Positions 1 to 8,458 of a stretch of 64,000 bases of DNA are shown here, piece after piece. Made by a program: the position numbers and the translations under genes. Within the stretch, counting starts at the first letter, position 1. Every line of letters starts with the position of its first letter. Under the pieces are notes generated by a model. It did not search any database, was not told the DNA's origin, and saw only the letters and a program-made list of their open reading frames with translations. The stretch is from Cafeteria roenbergensis (taxonomy: Eukaryota; Sar; Bigyra; Bicosoecida; Cafeteriaceae), in contig VLTN01000005.1 in the NCBI GenBank assembly GCA_008330645.1, positions 372,001 through 436,000 of the forward strand, read 5' to 3'.

Positions 1-1365
1 GGGTGGGCTCCCCCCTGGAGCGGGGTGGGGCGGTCTCGGCGCACGATCAGGTTGCGAGCCTCCTCCATGACGGCGTCGCGGGCCGTGCGGCTGCGATGAG
101 GGCCCGTGGGGGGAGGCATGGCCACAGATCCCAGAACGGAGGCGCCGTCGAAGCCGTCGGCTCCCGCCGCGCCGCCAGCGCCCAGCGCCTCGGGGCCCAG
201 GCGCGCGAGGGCCTCGATGTCCTCCGCGCCCATCTGGGGGCGGGGCAGGGACAGCTTTGTGCGCTTCGCCACGTGCGCGGGGTCCTGTCGCCGAGCCTCC
301 TCGGCCAGCGCGTGAGGCAGGTCGGCAGCCGCCTCCTTCTGGGACTTGCGGACCGAATCCTTCCGGCGCCGAGCCTCCTCCTCCTCGCGGCGCTTGGCCA
401 CTGTGGCCTGCAGCCGGTCGCCCTCGAAGTCGGTCGCGCCGGCCCTGAGAGACGCGGCGGCGGCGTCCTCGGCGCTGGTGTCGAAGAAGCCGATGGGCGC
501 GTCGCGGCGGAACGGCACCTCGGTGGCGTAGTCCACGCCCTCGCGCTGGCGCTTCTGGCGCACCTCGAGCCCTGCGGCCTTAAGCTCCCGCATCTTCCTC
601 AGCGACACGATGTGCTGCGCAGTCTTGAGCTGCTTGTCGCGCGCCTTGCGCTTGGCCTTCTTCCCGCGGGTGTTGGCGAGCCGCGCCCGGGCCTCTGCCA
701 GCATCTCCATCTCCTCGTCTTCCATGTCCACCGGGTCGGGCCGCGCCGGGCGAGTCTCGGGCATCGGGTCCCGCTCGCCGGCCCGCAAGCGGCGCGGATC
801 CTGCTTGGGGTCCAGCGTCACGCCGGACGCCTTGGCGGTCGCCTCGTCCAGCAGCCGCTCGTACCGCTCAAGGCACTGCGCGGGCGTGCGCCCCACCAGC
901 GAGGCAATGGACTGCCACTCCGTGGACCTCGTCTTGGCGAGGTACAGCAGCCGCTCGTCCTCGTCCCGAGTCCACTCCGTCTTCTTGATCGACGGGTCCA
1001 GCCAGTTGTACCACCTGGCCTTGCACTGCGCCGCTGTCTTGCGCGGCAGCAGGGACGCAACGCGGGCCCAGTTTTGGGTGCCGTACTTCATGGCGCCGGC
1101 CTTGAGCAGCTCATCCTCCGAGTTCTTCCAGACGCCGCCGTGAAGCTGCGGCAGCGGGCGCAGCGGGGCGAACGTGGGGTGCGAGCGTTGACCTCGGCAA
1201 CTTGCGCGCGGCGCCTTGGCGCTGGGCGGGGCCGCGCGCTGCGGGCGAGGGGCGCGCGAGTCCAGATCGGCCGGAACGGCCGGCCAAGCGTTCCGCTGTG
1301 CGCTGCGGATGGGCGAGGGCCACGCGCCGCGGAAGCGCCGCAGCAGTACTCACATAGATGCGCAT
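1..1365 (-). CDS. CDC5L: CDC5L/Cef1 pre-mRNA splicing factor, 5' part (3' part beyond window)
   Basis: Core component of the Prp19/NineTeen complex that activates the spliceosome, acting in the nucleus. Exon 1 is only 12 nt (1365-1354, encoding MRIY) and ends at a GTGAGT donor. The intron is 1353-1146, with a CAG acceptor. Exon 2 runs from 1145 to the window edge and begins LHGGVWKNSEDELLKAG, aligning with the family start RIMIKGGVWKN. Two Myb/SANT repeats occupy about residues 5-56 and 57-107; motifs include QCKARWYNWLDPSIKKTEW and AQCLERYERLLDEA. A basic linker with many Lys/Arg follows, then ARDAVMEEARNLIVRRDRPT, matching the conserved motif of the family near TPLKGG. The C-terminal half is missing because the gene leaves the window. 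It is divergent from the uridine-kinase-like gene. The family assignment is secure; the tiny first exon is inferred from splice signals and the alignment. Confidence 0.9.
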
Positions 1366-1789
1366 GGTGGACCCGGGCCAGAGCGCCCTGGCAGCCGCTT
1401 GGGCTGCTGCGGAGCGAGCTGTGCTGCATCGGGCCGCCTCGGCCCTGAGTTGCAACCCGGACTGGGCTCGTAGTCAGACGCGACTGAGCCCGCAAGAACG
1501 TCTGTGCGGCTCTGCTTGTGAAGCTTCGCGCCCGCGTCGACGCGGGCGGCACCGTGTGGGGCCTCGCGAGGGGCCCGAGCTCTCCACCGGCCGGCCCAGG
1601 TGAGCCAGCGCGCTGCATTGCGACCGCGCGGAGGTGTGCGTGCGGAGCTGCGGGTCGCCGTCGGCCAGTGGTCAGAGCGCCCCTCGAGTCGCCGCATTGG
1701 CGCTCGGCACGCGCGCTGCTTGCCGCCACCACACGGCCCGCCGGCCCCGCGCCCCGAGCCTGGACGCTCGCAGAAGGACAACCGAAGCA
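1366..1789. promoter_or_regulatory. Shared intergenic region between divergent CDC5L and uridine-kinase-like genes
   Basis: This 424-bp interval lies between two divergent start codons and must hold both promoters and 5' UTRs. I see no TATA box and no repeat; the sequence is uniformly GC-rich. Confidence 0.5.
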
Positions 1790-3190
1790 ATGAGCTCGGC
1801 AGGACTCGGTCCTGCTGCTGTGGCGGGGGCGTGCTGCGCAGCCGCTGCCGCCGGCGTCGCCGTGGGCGCCCTGGTCGCGATGCGCACCGGCCCTGACGGC
1901 GCTGATGGCGCCGACGTGCCAGCTGCGGCCGAGGCGAAGCTGACTCCGCAGCTGTCGTACCCCTATTCGGCTGTCGGCGACGCGACGCCGCTCGCGCCGC
2001 ACACGTCGAAGCCGTCCCGCGCCGCTGAGGGCGAGCGGTCGCACTCCACCAGCAGCGTCGCAGAGGTCTGCAGGCGCGTGGCTGCCGCCACCTCCTCGGA
2101 CCTCACGCTGGTGCCCTCGCTCGAGCAGCCGGCAGCCCTCACCGCCGCCGCCGCCAGCGCCCCGAGCCCCGTGACGGCGGACATGCCGGGCCTCACGGCA
2201 CCGCCCGGCGCCACGCTGCGCCGCCCCAGCGAGGGCGACGCCACTGACGCCCCCGCGCAGGTCAGCCGCCCCGTCATTCTGGGCGTGGGCGGCGCCAGCG
2301 GGTCCGGAAAGACGAGCATGAACCGCATCCTCTCCGCCAGCCTCCCCGGCCTCAAGGTCGCCTCCATCAGCGGCGACAACTACTACATCCCGCTCGGCGA
2401 GGGCGTGGACCCCACCAACTACAACTTCGACGCCCCCGCCGCCATCGACTTTGCCCTCCTCGCGGTGCACCTGCGCGAGCTGCGCGCCGGCAAGGCGGCC
2501 GAGATCCCGCAGTACGACTTCACCACGCACTCCCGCCTCGCCGACACCACGCGCGTGGACGGCGTGCACGTCATCATCGTTGACGGCATCTTCACCCTGG
2601 CGGTGGAGGAGATCCGCGAGCTCTGCGACTTCACCGTCTTCACCCTGGAAGACCTCGACGTCTGCCTCGCGCGCCGCCTCAAGCGCGACATCTCCCAGCG
2701 CGGGCGCACCGTCACCGACGTCCTGGAGCAGTACGAGCGCTTCGTCAAGCCCGGATACCACATGTACGTGGCTCCCACCATGCGCTTCGCCAACCTCATC
2801 GTCCCTCGAGGTGAGTTGGGCGTCCCTCGCTCCAGTCGCTCCCGGGTCGCGCCTCACCACACCGGGCCGCCCCCGACCGACGGGCTGCAGTCGCTGAATC
2901 GCCGCAGCCTGGTCCGGTGCCGCAAGCAAGCCGGCGCCCGCCCTGCACTGCCCTGCCCTGCCTTGCTCCGCCCCACCACTCCCCCGTCTGCGCTCGCCCC
3001 GTCTGCCTTCGCCGCCGCAGTTCGGGACAACACGCAGACGCTCGCCATGCTCGTCGAGTACCTGCGCCACCGTGTCGCTGCCCTCAACCCAGAGGCTCGC
3101 GGCCGCGCCCTGCGCGTGGAGCCCGAGGCCGTCATGAGCGCCGCCGCCAACGGAACCCGCCGTCCGAGCCTCTTCGACCCGGACCAGTGA
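1790..3190 (+). CDS. Uridine kinase / phosphoribulokinase-family P-loop kinase with N-terminal hydrophobic anchor
   Basis: Likely phosphorylates uridine or a related small substrate with ATP in the pyrimidine salvage family. Exon 1 is 1790-2810 (GTGAGT donor) and exon 2 is 3021-3190 after a CAG acceptor; the join is phase 1 and gives 396 residues. Visible motifs are the Walker A GGASGSGKTS near residue 170, the substrate loop SGDNYYIPL near 195, QYDFTTHS near 242, the strand VIIVDGIFTL near 261 and the lid-like ARRLKRDISQRGRT near 297. The C-terminus reads DNTQTLAMLVEYLRHRV, as in uridine kinases. No uracil phosphoribosyltransferase domain follows. The first 30 residues contain an Ala/Val-rich stretch, AAAAAGVAVGALVAM, which may be a membrane anchor or targeting signal. 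A 130-residue low-complexity linker precedes the kinase. Substrate specificity is not provable from sequence. Confidence 0.85.
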   Translation: MSSAGLGPAAVAGACCAAAAAGVAVGALVAMRTGPDGADGADVPAAAEAKLTPQLSYPYSAVGDATPLAPHTSKPSRAAEGERSHSTSSVAEVCRRVAAATSSDLTLVPSLEQPAALTAAAASAPSPVTADMPGLTAPPGATLRRPSEGDATDAPAQVSRPVILGVGGASGSGKTSMNRILSASLPGLKVASISGDNYYIPLGEGVDPTNYNFDAPAAIDFALLAVHLRELRAGKAAEIPQYDFTTHSRLADTTRVDGVHVIIVDGIFTLAVEEIRELCDFTVFTLEDLDVCLARRLKRDISQRGRTVTDVLEQYERFVKPGYHMYVAPTMRFANLIVPRGELGVPRSSRSRVAPHHTGPPPTDGLQSLNRRSLVRCRKQAGARPALPCPALLRPTTPPSALAPSAFAAAVRDNTQTLAMLVEYLRHRVAALNPEARGRALRVEPEAVMSAAANGTRRPSLFDPDQ

Positions 3191-3872
3191 AGAAGCGTCC
3201 TGGCCGGACCCGAGGCTGCGGTGCCCTGCCCCGCCCCCCACCTCCCCAGCGCCCCGATCCTCCAAGCCATCCCCGCCCACTGCGGCTTGCAGTGCATGTG
3301 CATGCCGGGAACCTCTCCGTTCGCCGACGAGCGAGGCTGTCTTATGTGCCCAGCGGGGCAGGGAGCGCTTGCCTGAGGGCCGCGCGCGCGCGTGGGGCGG
3401 GCAAGCCGCCCCGCAGCTGTGCGGTCCCGAGTGGCACTTGCTCCCAGGCCCGTTGCCGCGCACGGCGAAGCCAGCGTCGACCACCGCGAGCTGGGGGTCG
3501 CGCGTGAACGCGCGCCATCAGGCCGTGCACGCACCGCAGGAGCGTAGGCCCTTCCCCTGCTGCTCGATGGAGGGGAGCGACCTTGGGGTCTCTGCCCGCC
3601 GCGGGAGTGAGCGGTCGCCGGGCCTCAGCCCCGCTCACTGGTTTCGTCGCCTGGCAAGCGGAACAACGCTCAGCCAGTGATTCGGAATGTGTCTGTTTGA
3701 TTTGGATCGCCCGACTGCCAAAAACGTCCGCCACGAGACGGCGAGCCTCGCAGCGTCCTGGCCACGAAGGCACACATGTCGTGTGGCGCAGCAGCAAAGC
3801 ACGCGGGACTGCAGAGCACACGGTCTCACGCCTCGGGGCAACTGCCGAGGCGAGCCCCGTCAGCGGCAGCGC
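3191..3872. other. Intergenic region between convergent genes
   Basis: This 682-bp interval lies between the stop codons of the uridine-kinase-like gene (+) and the PWWP-like gene (-). I find no convincing coding region. It includes a locally less GC-rich patch around 3685-3740 with TG-rich sequence (3685-3706), possibly part of a 3' end signal. Confidence 0.4.
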
Positions 3873-6547
3873 TCACGGGGGAGAGGCTGGGCGACGCGGA
3901 CGCTTGGCGCGCCCTCTTGTCATGGGGGGGGACGGCAGCGCCACGGCCTCCTCCTGCCTCTTGCGGTTGCGCCTGCTGCGGGACTGAGGGGTCACTGGCG
4001 CCGCCTCGCGCCCGCTGGAAGCCGCTGCGCACTCCTCGGCGCGCGGGGCGTCGACGGCCAGCAGCGCGACTCGCGCCTGCCTAGCCGCTTCGACCGCCTC
4101 CAGCGCTGCCACCTGCGCAGCCGTCGCGTCCGCGGTCATTGTGTCCAGCGCCCCGCCCCGCTGCGCCGCACCCTCGCCCAGCCAGCCGCGAATCGTCCCC
4201 GCCGATGCGCGCTCGCCCTCGAGCAGCCGGCGCAGCTGGGCAGAGCCCTGAGAAAGGGCCGACCTGCCTGCTGCCACGGACAGGACCGGGCGGAGCTGAG
4301 AGAGGCGCCGCGGAACCTGGACAGCCGGGACGAATGCGCGCTTGAGCTGGCTCTCCGAGGCGGCGGCGAGTTGCGGGGCCACGTACACCTCTGCGCGGCC
4401 GCTGCCAGGGTCGAGGCGCCCCGTGGGGCCGGCGAGCGCGTCGATGTCGTCCGCCGCCGCTGTGCCCGGCGCGCGCTCCCCTGGCCGCAGGCTCCGCTGC
4501 AGCAGCGCGCTCGGCGGGAGAGGAGGGCCGCTGGCCAGGACCGCGCGAGCCCGAGAGGCGGCGTCCTCGCCGGTCGCGCCGAGAGCTTCGAATACCTCCA
4601 ACACCACCCCGAATCGGTCCTTCCTCCCTGCCACGCGAACAACGTCGCCCGCTTGCACTTCCAGGAGGCGGCGGTCAGCCGCAGACGCCTCGCCCGCGGC
4701 CTCGTGCTCCGTGACAAAGTCCGCCGCTGCAGCGCTCACTGCTGCCTCGGCTCGCTCAGACAGCTGCCTGGCCGCTTCCCGCGCCGCGCCAGCGTCAGCG
4801 GAGCCGGTCCTGACGGCCACCTCTTCGCGCTCCAGCTGCTCCATGGCGGCCCACAGATCGCGACGCCATGCGACAGCAAAACAAGCTTGGGTGATGGCCC
4901 GCTGGTCCACCCCCCGCAGGCGCCGCGCCCCCTGGAGCCGCGCCGCCCTTGGGAAGCGGCTCGCCGCGAAAGCGTCCGCCCCCAACCGGCGCAGCTCGCC
5001 CGCAAGGTCAACCCCCTCAGCCACCGGCGGCACGACCCCGGCAGCCCAGCCCGTGGCGAACACCCACCGCCTGGCAGCCGAGGCGGCTGACAGCCCGGCT
5101 GCCCCCCCGCCCGCTGCCGCCGCCGTGCTGTCTGCGCCTCTTGCTGCTGCACCGGCTGCCCCCGCGGCCCGCCGCCGCCGGGAGCGCGCACGGGGACCTG
5201 GGGAAGCAGGCGCCGGCTCCCGCTGCACCAACCCCCCTGCCGCTAGAAGGCATGCCACGTCCTCCACCTGGCGCTTGAGCGAGTCGCTGCGCAGTGGCCG
5301 AGGCAGAGCCGATCCTGCCCAAGCCGCCGCAAGCGCCGACGTGGGCGTCTGGCTGAGCGGCGGCGCCTCCCCTGCCGCCCGGAAAGGTGACGAGGACGAG
5401 GGCGACAATGTCCCTGCCCCTGCAGCTGGCAGGCGCGGCGGCGAGGGCTCCCGAGGCGCTCTGCCCGACCGGCGACGCCCCTGGGCACGGTGCGCCGACG
5501 GTGCAGTCGATGCCGAGGCACGCCTCTCCCAGAGCGACTTCGCCTGCCGCAGTGGGCACGGCTCCGTCATGGTCGTGACGTCGACGCCGTCCACGCCGTG
5601 TCGACGCCACCAAGCTGCAACTCCCTCGCGCGAGAGCGGGTGCCGCCCCACCGCCGCCTCGGCGGCGTCGGTTTCACCCGCGGCTGTCCCCATGCCGGGG
5701 CGCCTGTCGTGGAGGACGCGGAGAACGTGAGACTCCCACGCCTGCAGCGCCCCAAGGCATCCGGGGAAGGGGGGCTCCCAGGGAACGAGCGACGACGCCG
5801 GGAGCACGCCCATGGGCCTCACGGCGAAGTTCGCCTCCATCCACTGCACTGCCACTCTCGACGCAGCCTCCTCTGCCGGCGCAGCGAGCCACTCCGCGAC
5901 CTCGGGGTTGCGCGCGCGGGCGTTCCGAGCCCGGTTTGCCGGAACCACAACTGCCGGCGACACTGCACCGGCGCTGTTAGCAGGCGCCCACACGAGCAAC
6001 TCGCGCGGATACTGGCAGACGAACCCCTCTCGCTGCTCTTGGAGCGCGAAGTTTCGGAAGAACCTCGGAGCGCCGGCAAGCAAGGATGCGAGCGCCGGGC
6101 CCTCGGGAGCCGCGTCTGCATCGCTGCTGCGGCTCCCGCCCGCGCTCGGGCTCCTGCTGGCATTGGGACTGGGAGTCAGGTCCGCACGCCTTGCTGGGTA
6201 CTTGTTTTCGTCCCGGGACCGGGGTGTGGCCTGCGCATGCTTGCGTGAGCGCCGAATGCAGCCAAGCACCCGTTGCTGCTGGAGTGCGCTTGTGGGCCAC
6301 CGAGTGACCTCCCCCCGCACACAAGCTCAGCAACGAACGCAACCATTCCGTTCGAAATGGTACTCTCCACCCCTCCGTTGCCGCGGGCTGCCGCTGGGGC
6401 AGCGAACGCCAGTGCTCTCACGGTGGCTCCAGAAGCGGCCGCGCGCGCGGCGAACTCGAACAGGTCGAACCCCGAGTCAACGGAGTCCGAGTCGTCCTCG
6501 CCTTCCGGCCTGGGTGAGCGCGCGGCTTCGGCAGGCCCATCGCTCAT
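3873..6547 (-). CDS. Nuclear protein with PWWP-like N-terminal region, function unknown
   Basis: Proposed as two exons: 6547-6371 (starts MSDGPAEAARS) and 6230-3873, joined in phase 0 across a 140-nt intron with a CAG acceptor and a weak GTGGAG donor, giving about 844 residues. The large exon is certain as an open frame; the junction is tentative. Around residues 135-215 the pattern ELLVWAP...AVVVPA...VAVQWME...LPASSLVPWEPPF resembles a divergent PWWP/Tudor-like chromatin reader, but the proline-tryptophan core is not classical. Low-complexity Ser/Pro/Ala and Arg-rich segments occupy the middle. Near residue 582, AGDVVRVAGRKDRFGVVLE looks like a small beta-barrel (KOW-like) motif. The C-terminus carries basic patches (SRSRRNRKRQ, RGRAKRPRR) typical of nuclear localisation. 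I do not recognise the family; a chromatin role is inference. Confidence 0.55.
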
Positions 6548-6784
6548 GCGGACAAAACCCCAGCCACCGAGGGTCTTGGGCGCGAGTGGCCGGCTTGCGG
6601 ACCGAGCTGCCGCAACCAGCGCGGCTCTGCCGTACAGCTGGCAAGTGCCGCCCACGCCGCCGAAGTCCAATGGCGGATTGACGAGGATGCACAAGCGCAA
6701 ACGCAATGTGAGCACTGGGGCGCCGGGGCGCCGGAAGGGCTGCCGCTCCCAGCGGCGGCCCGCCTACGCATGGCGTCGGAATGC

Positions 6785-8086
6785 TCAGCGCCTGCGCAAC
6801 GCCTCTAGACGGCGTCTCCGCAACTCCGCTGGCGCCATGCCGGAGCCGGGCGTGCCTGCAACGGGTGAAGCCTGGGGCACCGCTTCGACAGGCGCGCCCG
6901 CCGGCTCGAGCCGTGAAGCGCGGTCTGACTGCAATGCCTGGGCAGCGGCCGCAGCTTGGCGCGGAGGCGCAATCGCAAACGACCGCGACACGCCTGAGGC
7001 ACGCGTCTCGACGGGAAAGGCCCCGCTCCTGGCCGAGAGCGGGGTCGCTGGCAGCGGGGAGCGTGCAGGGTCCAGGCCCGGGCTCGTGCCCTGGGCCTCA
7101 GGCTGCCGGGCCTGGAGTGGGGCGGTGTGCTCCGCTGTGCCTTGCTCCGCTGTGCCGCGCTCCGCTGCGCCGCGCTCCGCTGCGCCGCGCTCCGCTGTGC
7201 CGCGCTCCGCTGCGCCGCGCTCCGCTGCGCCGCGCTCCGCTGTGCCGCGCTCCGCTGCGCCGGGGGGCGGGGCCACGCCGTCAGAAGAGCCCGTCAGCCC
7301 GTCAAACAGCTGCAGAAGATACGACGCCACAGCGGCCGAGCGCTCCTCGACCCAGCGGGGCCTGCTGAACCCCACTGCCGCTCCCGCAGCCAGAAGCAGC
7401 ACGATCCGAAGCCCGCGCCCGGACGGAGACGCCAGCTGCGCCGCGACAGACCGGCCTGCCACAAGCAGCCCCGACACCAGCGCCGCGCCGAGCAGCCAGC
7501 GCGCCGCCCGCCGGCGCTGCGCGGTGAGGTGCTCCTCGGCGCTGCAGAGGTCTTCGCCCGTCTCTGGGTCGGCCGGCGGACGCGGGTCAAGCACGCCGGC
7601 CACCTCGCCTGCCGTCTGCCCGGCCTGCTCGAGCAGGGAGAGCCACGATCCGCCGAAGTGCTTGGCCGCCTCGGCCGTCATCCCCACAAGCTCGGCCAGC
7701 GCGCCGACGCTGCCCACTGTCGCGTGCAGGCTCTGCAGCCACGGCAGCTGCGTTGGCGCGGCTCCGCTTAGCCCACTGTAGCCGTACCCGCCAGCAAAGG
7801 GCGAGGGGCTGCCGAACGTGTTCAGCAGCGACCCTGGGGTGTAGCCGCCGCCGATGCCTGAGTGAGGCACGCCACCCATGGGCCCGGAAACCGCCCCCAC
7901 CCCCCCATGCATCATGGCCGACACGGGAAACGGGGACTGGGGCGAGTAGGCCGGAGTCATCAACACTTGCATCTGCTGGCTCGACGCGGCGGCGACACCG
8001 CCCGGGGCATGCGAGGGCGTCGCATAGGCGACGGATTCCCCGGGGGGTGCGTCCTCGGAGCCCGGGGCTGATCCTGGGTGAGCCAT
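6785..8086 (-). CDS. Membrane protein with Gly-rich N-terminus, PEX13-like (tentative)
   Basis: 433 residues from the ATG at 8086 (MAHPGSAPG). The Gly/Pro/Met-rich first 110 residues include GGYGYSGLSG. An amphipathic segment follows (QSLHATVGSVGALAELVGM...EAAKHFGGSWLSLLEQAG), then two hydrophobic helices around residues 200-245 (WLLGAALVSGLLVAG and IVLLLAAGAAVGF). Peroxin-13, a peroxisomal import docking protein, has the same order: Gly-rich N-terminus, then a helical segment containing F-G-x-L-like motifs, then membrane helices. No SH3 domain is visible, as in plant PEX13. The tail holds a pentapeptide repeat AERG(A/T), nine times, encoded by a 15-bp minisatellite, followed by a basic C-terminus ELRRRRLEALRRR. 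The PEX13 call is inference from architecture; another peroxisomal or mitochondrial membrane protein is possible. Confidence 0.5.
   Translation of the reverse strand: MAHPGSAPGSEDAPPGESVAYATPSHAPGGVAAASSQQMQVLMTPAYSPQSPFPVSAMMHGGVGAVSGPMGGVPHSGIGGGYTPGSLLNTFGSPSPFAGGYGYSGLSGAAPTQLPWLQSLHATVGSVGALAELVGMTAEAAKHFGGSWLSLLEQAGQTAGEVAGVLDPRPPADPETGEDLCSAEEHLTAQRRRAARWLLGAALVSGLLVAGRSVAAQLASPSGRGLRIVLLLAAGAAVGFSRPRWVEERSAAVASYLLQLFDGLTGSSDGVAPPPGAAERGTAERGAAERGAAERGTAERGAAERGAAERGTAEQGTAEHTAPLQARQPEAQGTSPGLDPARSPLPATPLSARSGAFPVETRASGVSRSFAIAPPRQAAAAAQALQSDRASRLEPAGAPVEAVPQASPVAGTPGSGMAPAELRRRRLEALRRR
7128..7262. repeat. 15-bp coding minisatellite, about 9 copies
   Basis: Near-perfect 15-bp units alternate between gctccgctgtgccgc and gctccgctgcgccgc. 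On the minus strand they encode AERG(A/T) repeats in the PEX13-like protein. Because the unit is a multiple of three, copy-number change would keep the frame. Confidence 0.95.
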
Positions 8087-8458
8087 GCGAGCGCGCAAAG
8101 CTCGCCGAGGCCGCCAGTCGAGCAGTCCGAGCCCTGCGCCGTTGCGACCCGATGGCGTGTGGCGCCCCCTTCAGAGGTGGCACCAGCGAATGCCGCTGGC
8201 CCGGGCTGGCTGCGGCTGGGCTGGTGCCCTTGCGCTGTGGCCGCACGCTGCGCGCGCTGGTTCCGTGCAGAGCCGCCCAGTTCCGCCACAGTGCCACCTT
8301 TGGCTGCCAACTGCCCGGATCACTACGCCCGGCGCCCAAGGGCCCCCCGCTCCCCGAGAGTTCCTGCCCTGTCAAGCGCCCTGCTTGGTCCGACGCCCAA
8401 CTTTGTGCTCCACGCTCACGACTCCCTCTGCGCCGCAAGCGCGGGCCCTTAAGCAGAC
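8087..8458. promoter_or_regulatory. Shared promoter interval of PEX13-like and PWI/RGG genes
   Basis: 372 bp between two divergent ATGs. No TATA box or repeat is evident. The sequence just before the right-hand ATG is gcccttaagcagac. Confidence 0.45.

Noticed and set aside
1088-3484. Long open frame of 798 codons on the minus strand
   Set aside because: It runs antisense through the uridine-kinase-like gene and CDC5L exon 1 and has no family motifs; GC-rich DNA has few stops, so long spurious frames are expected.
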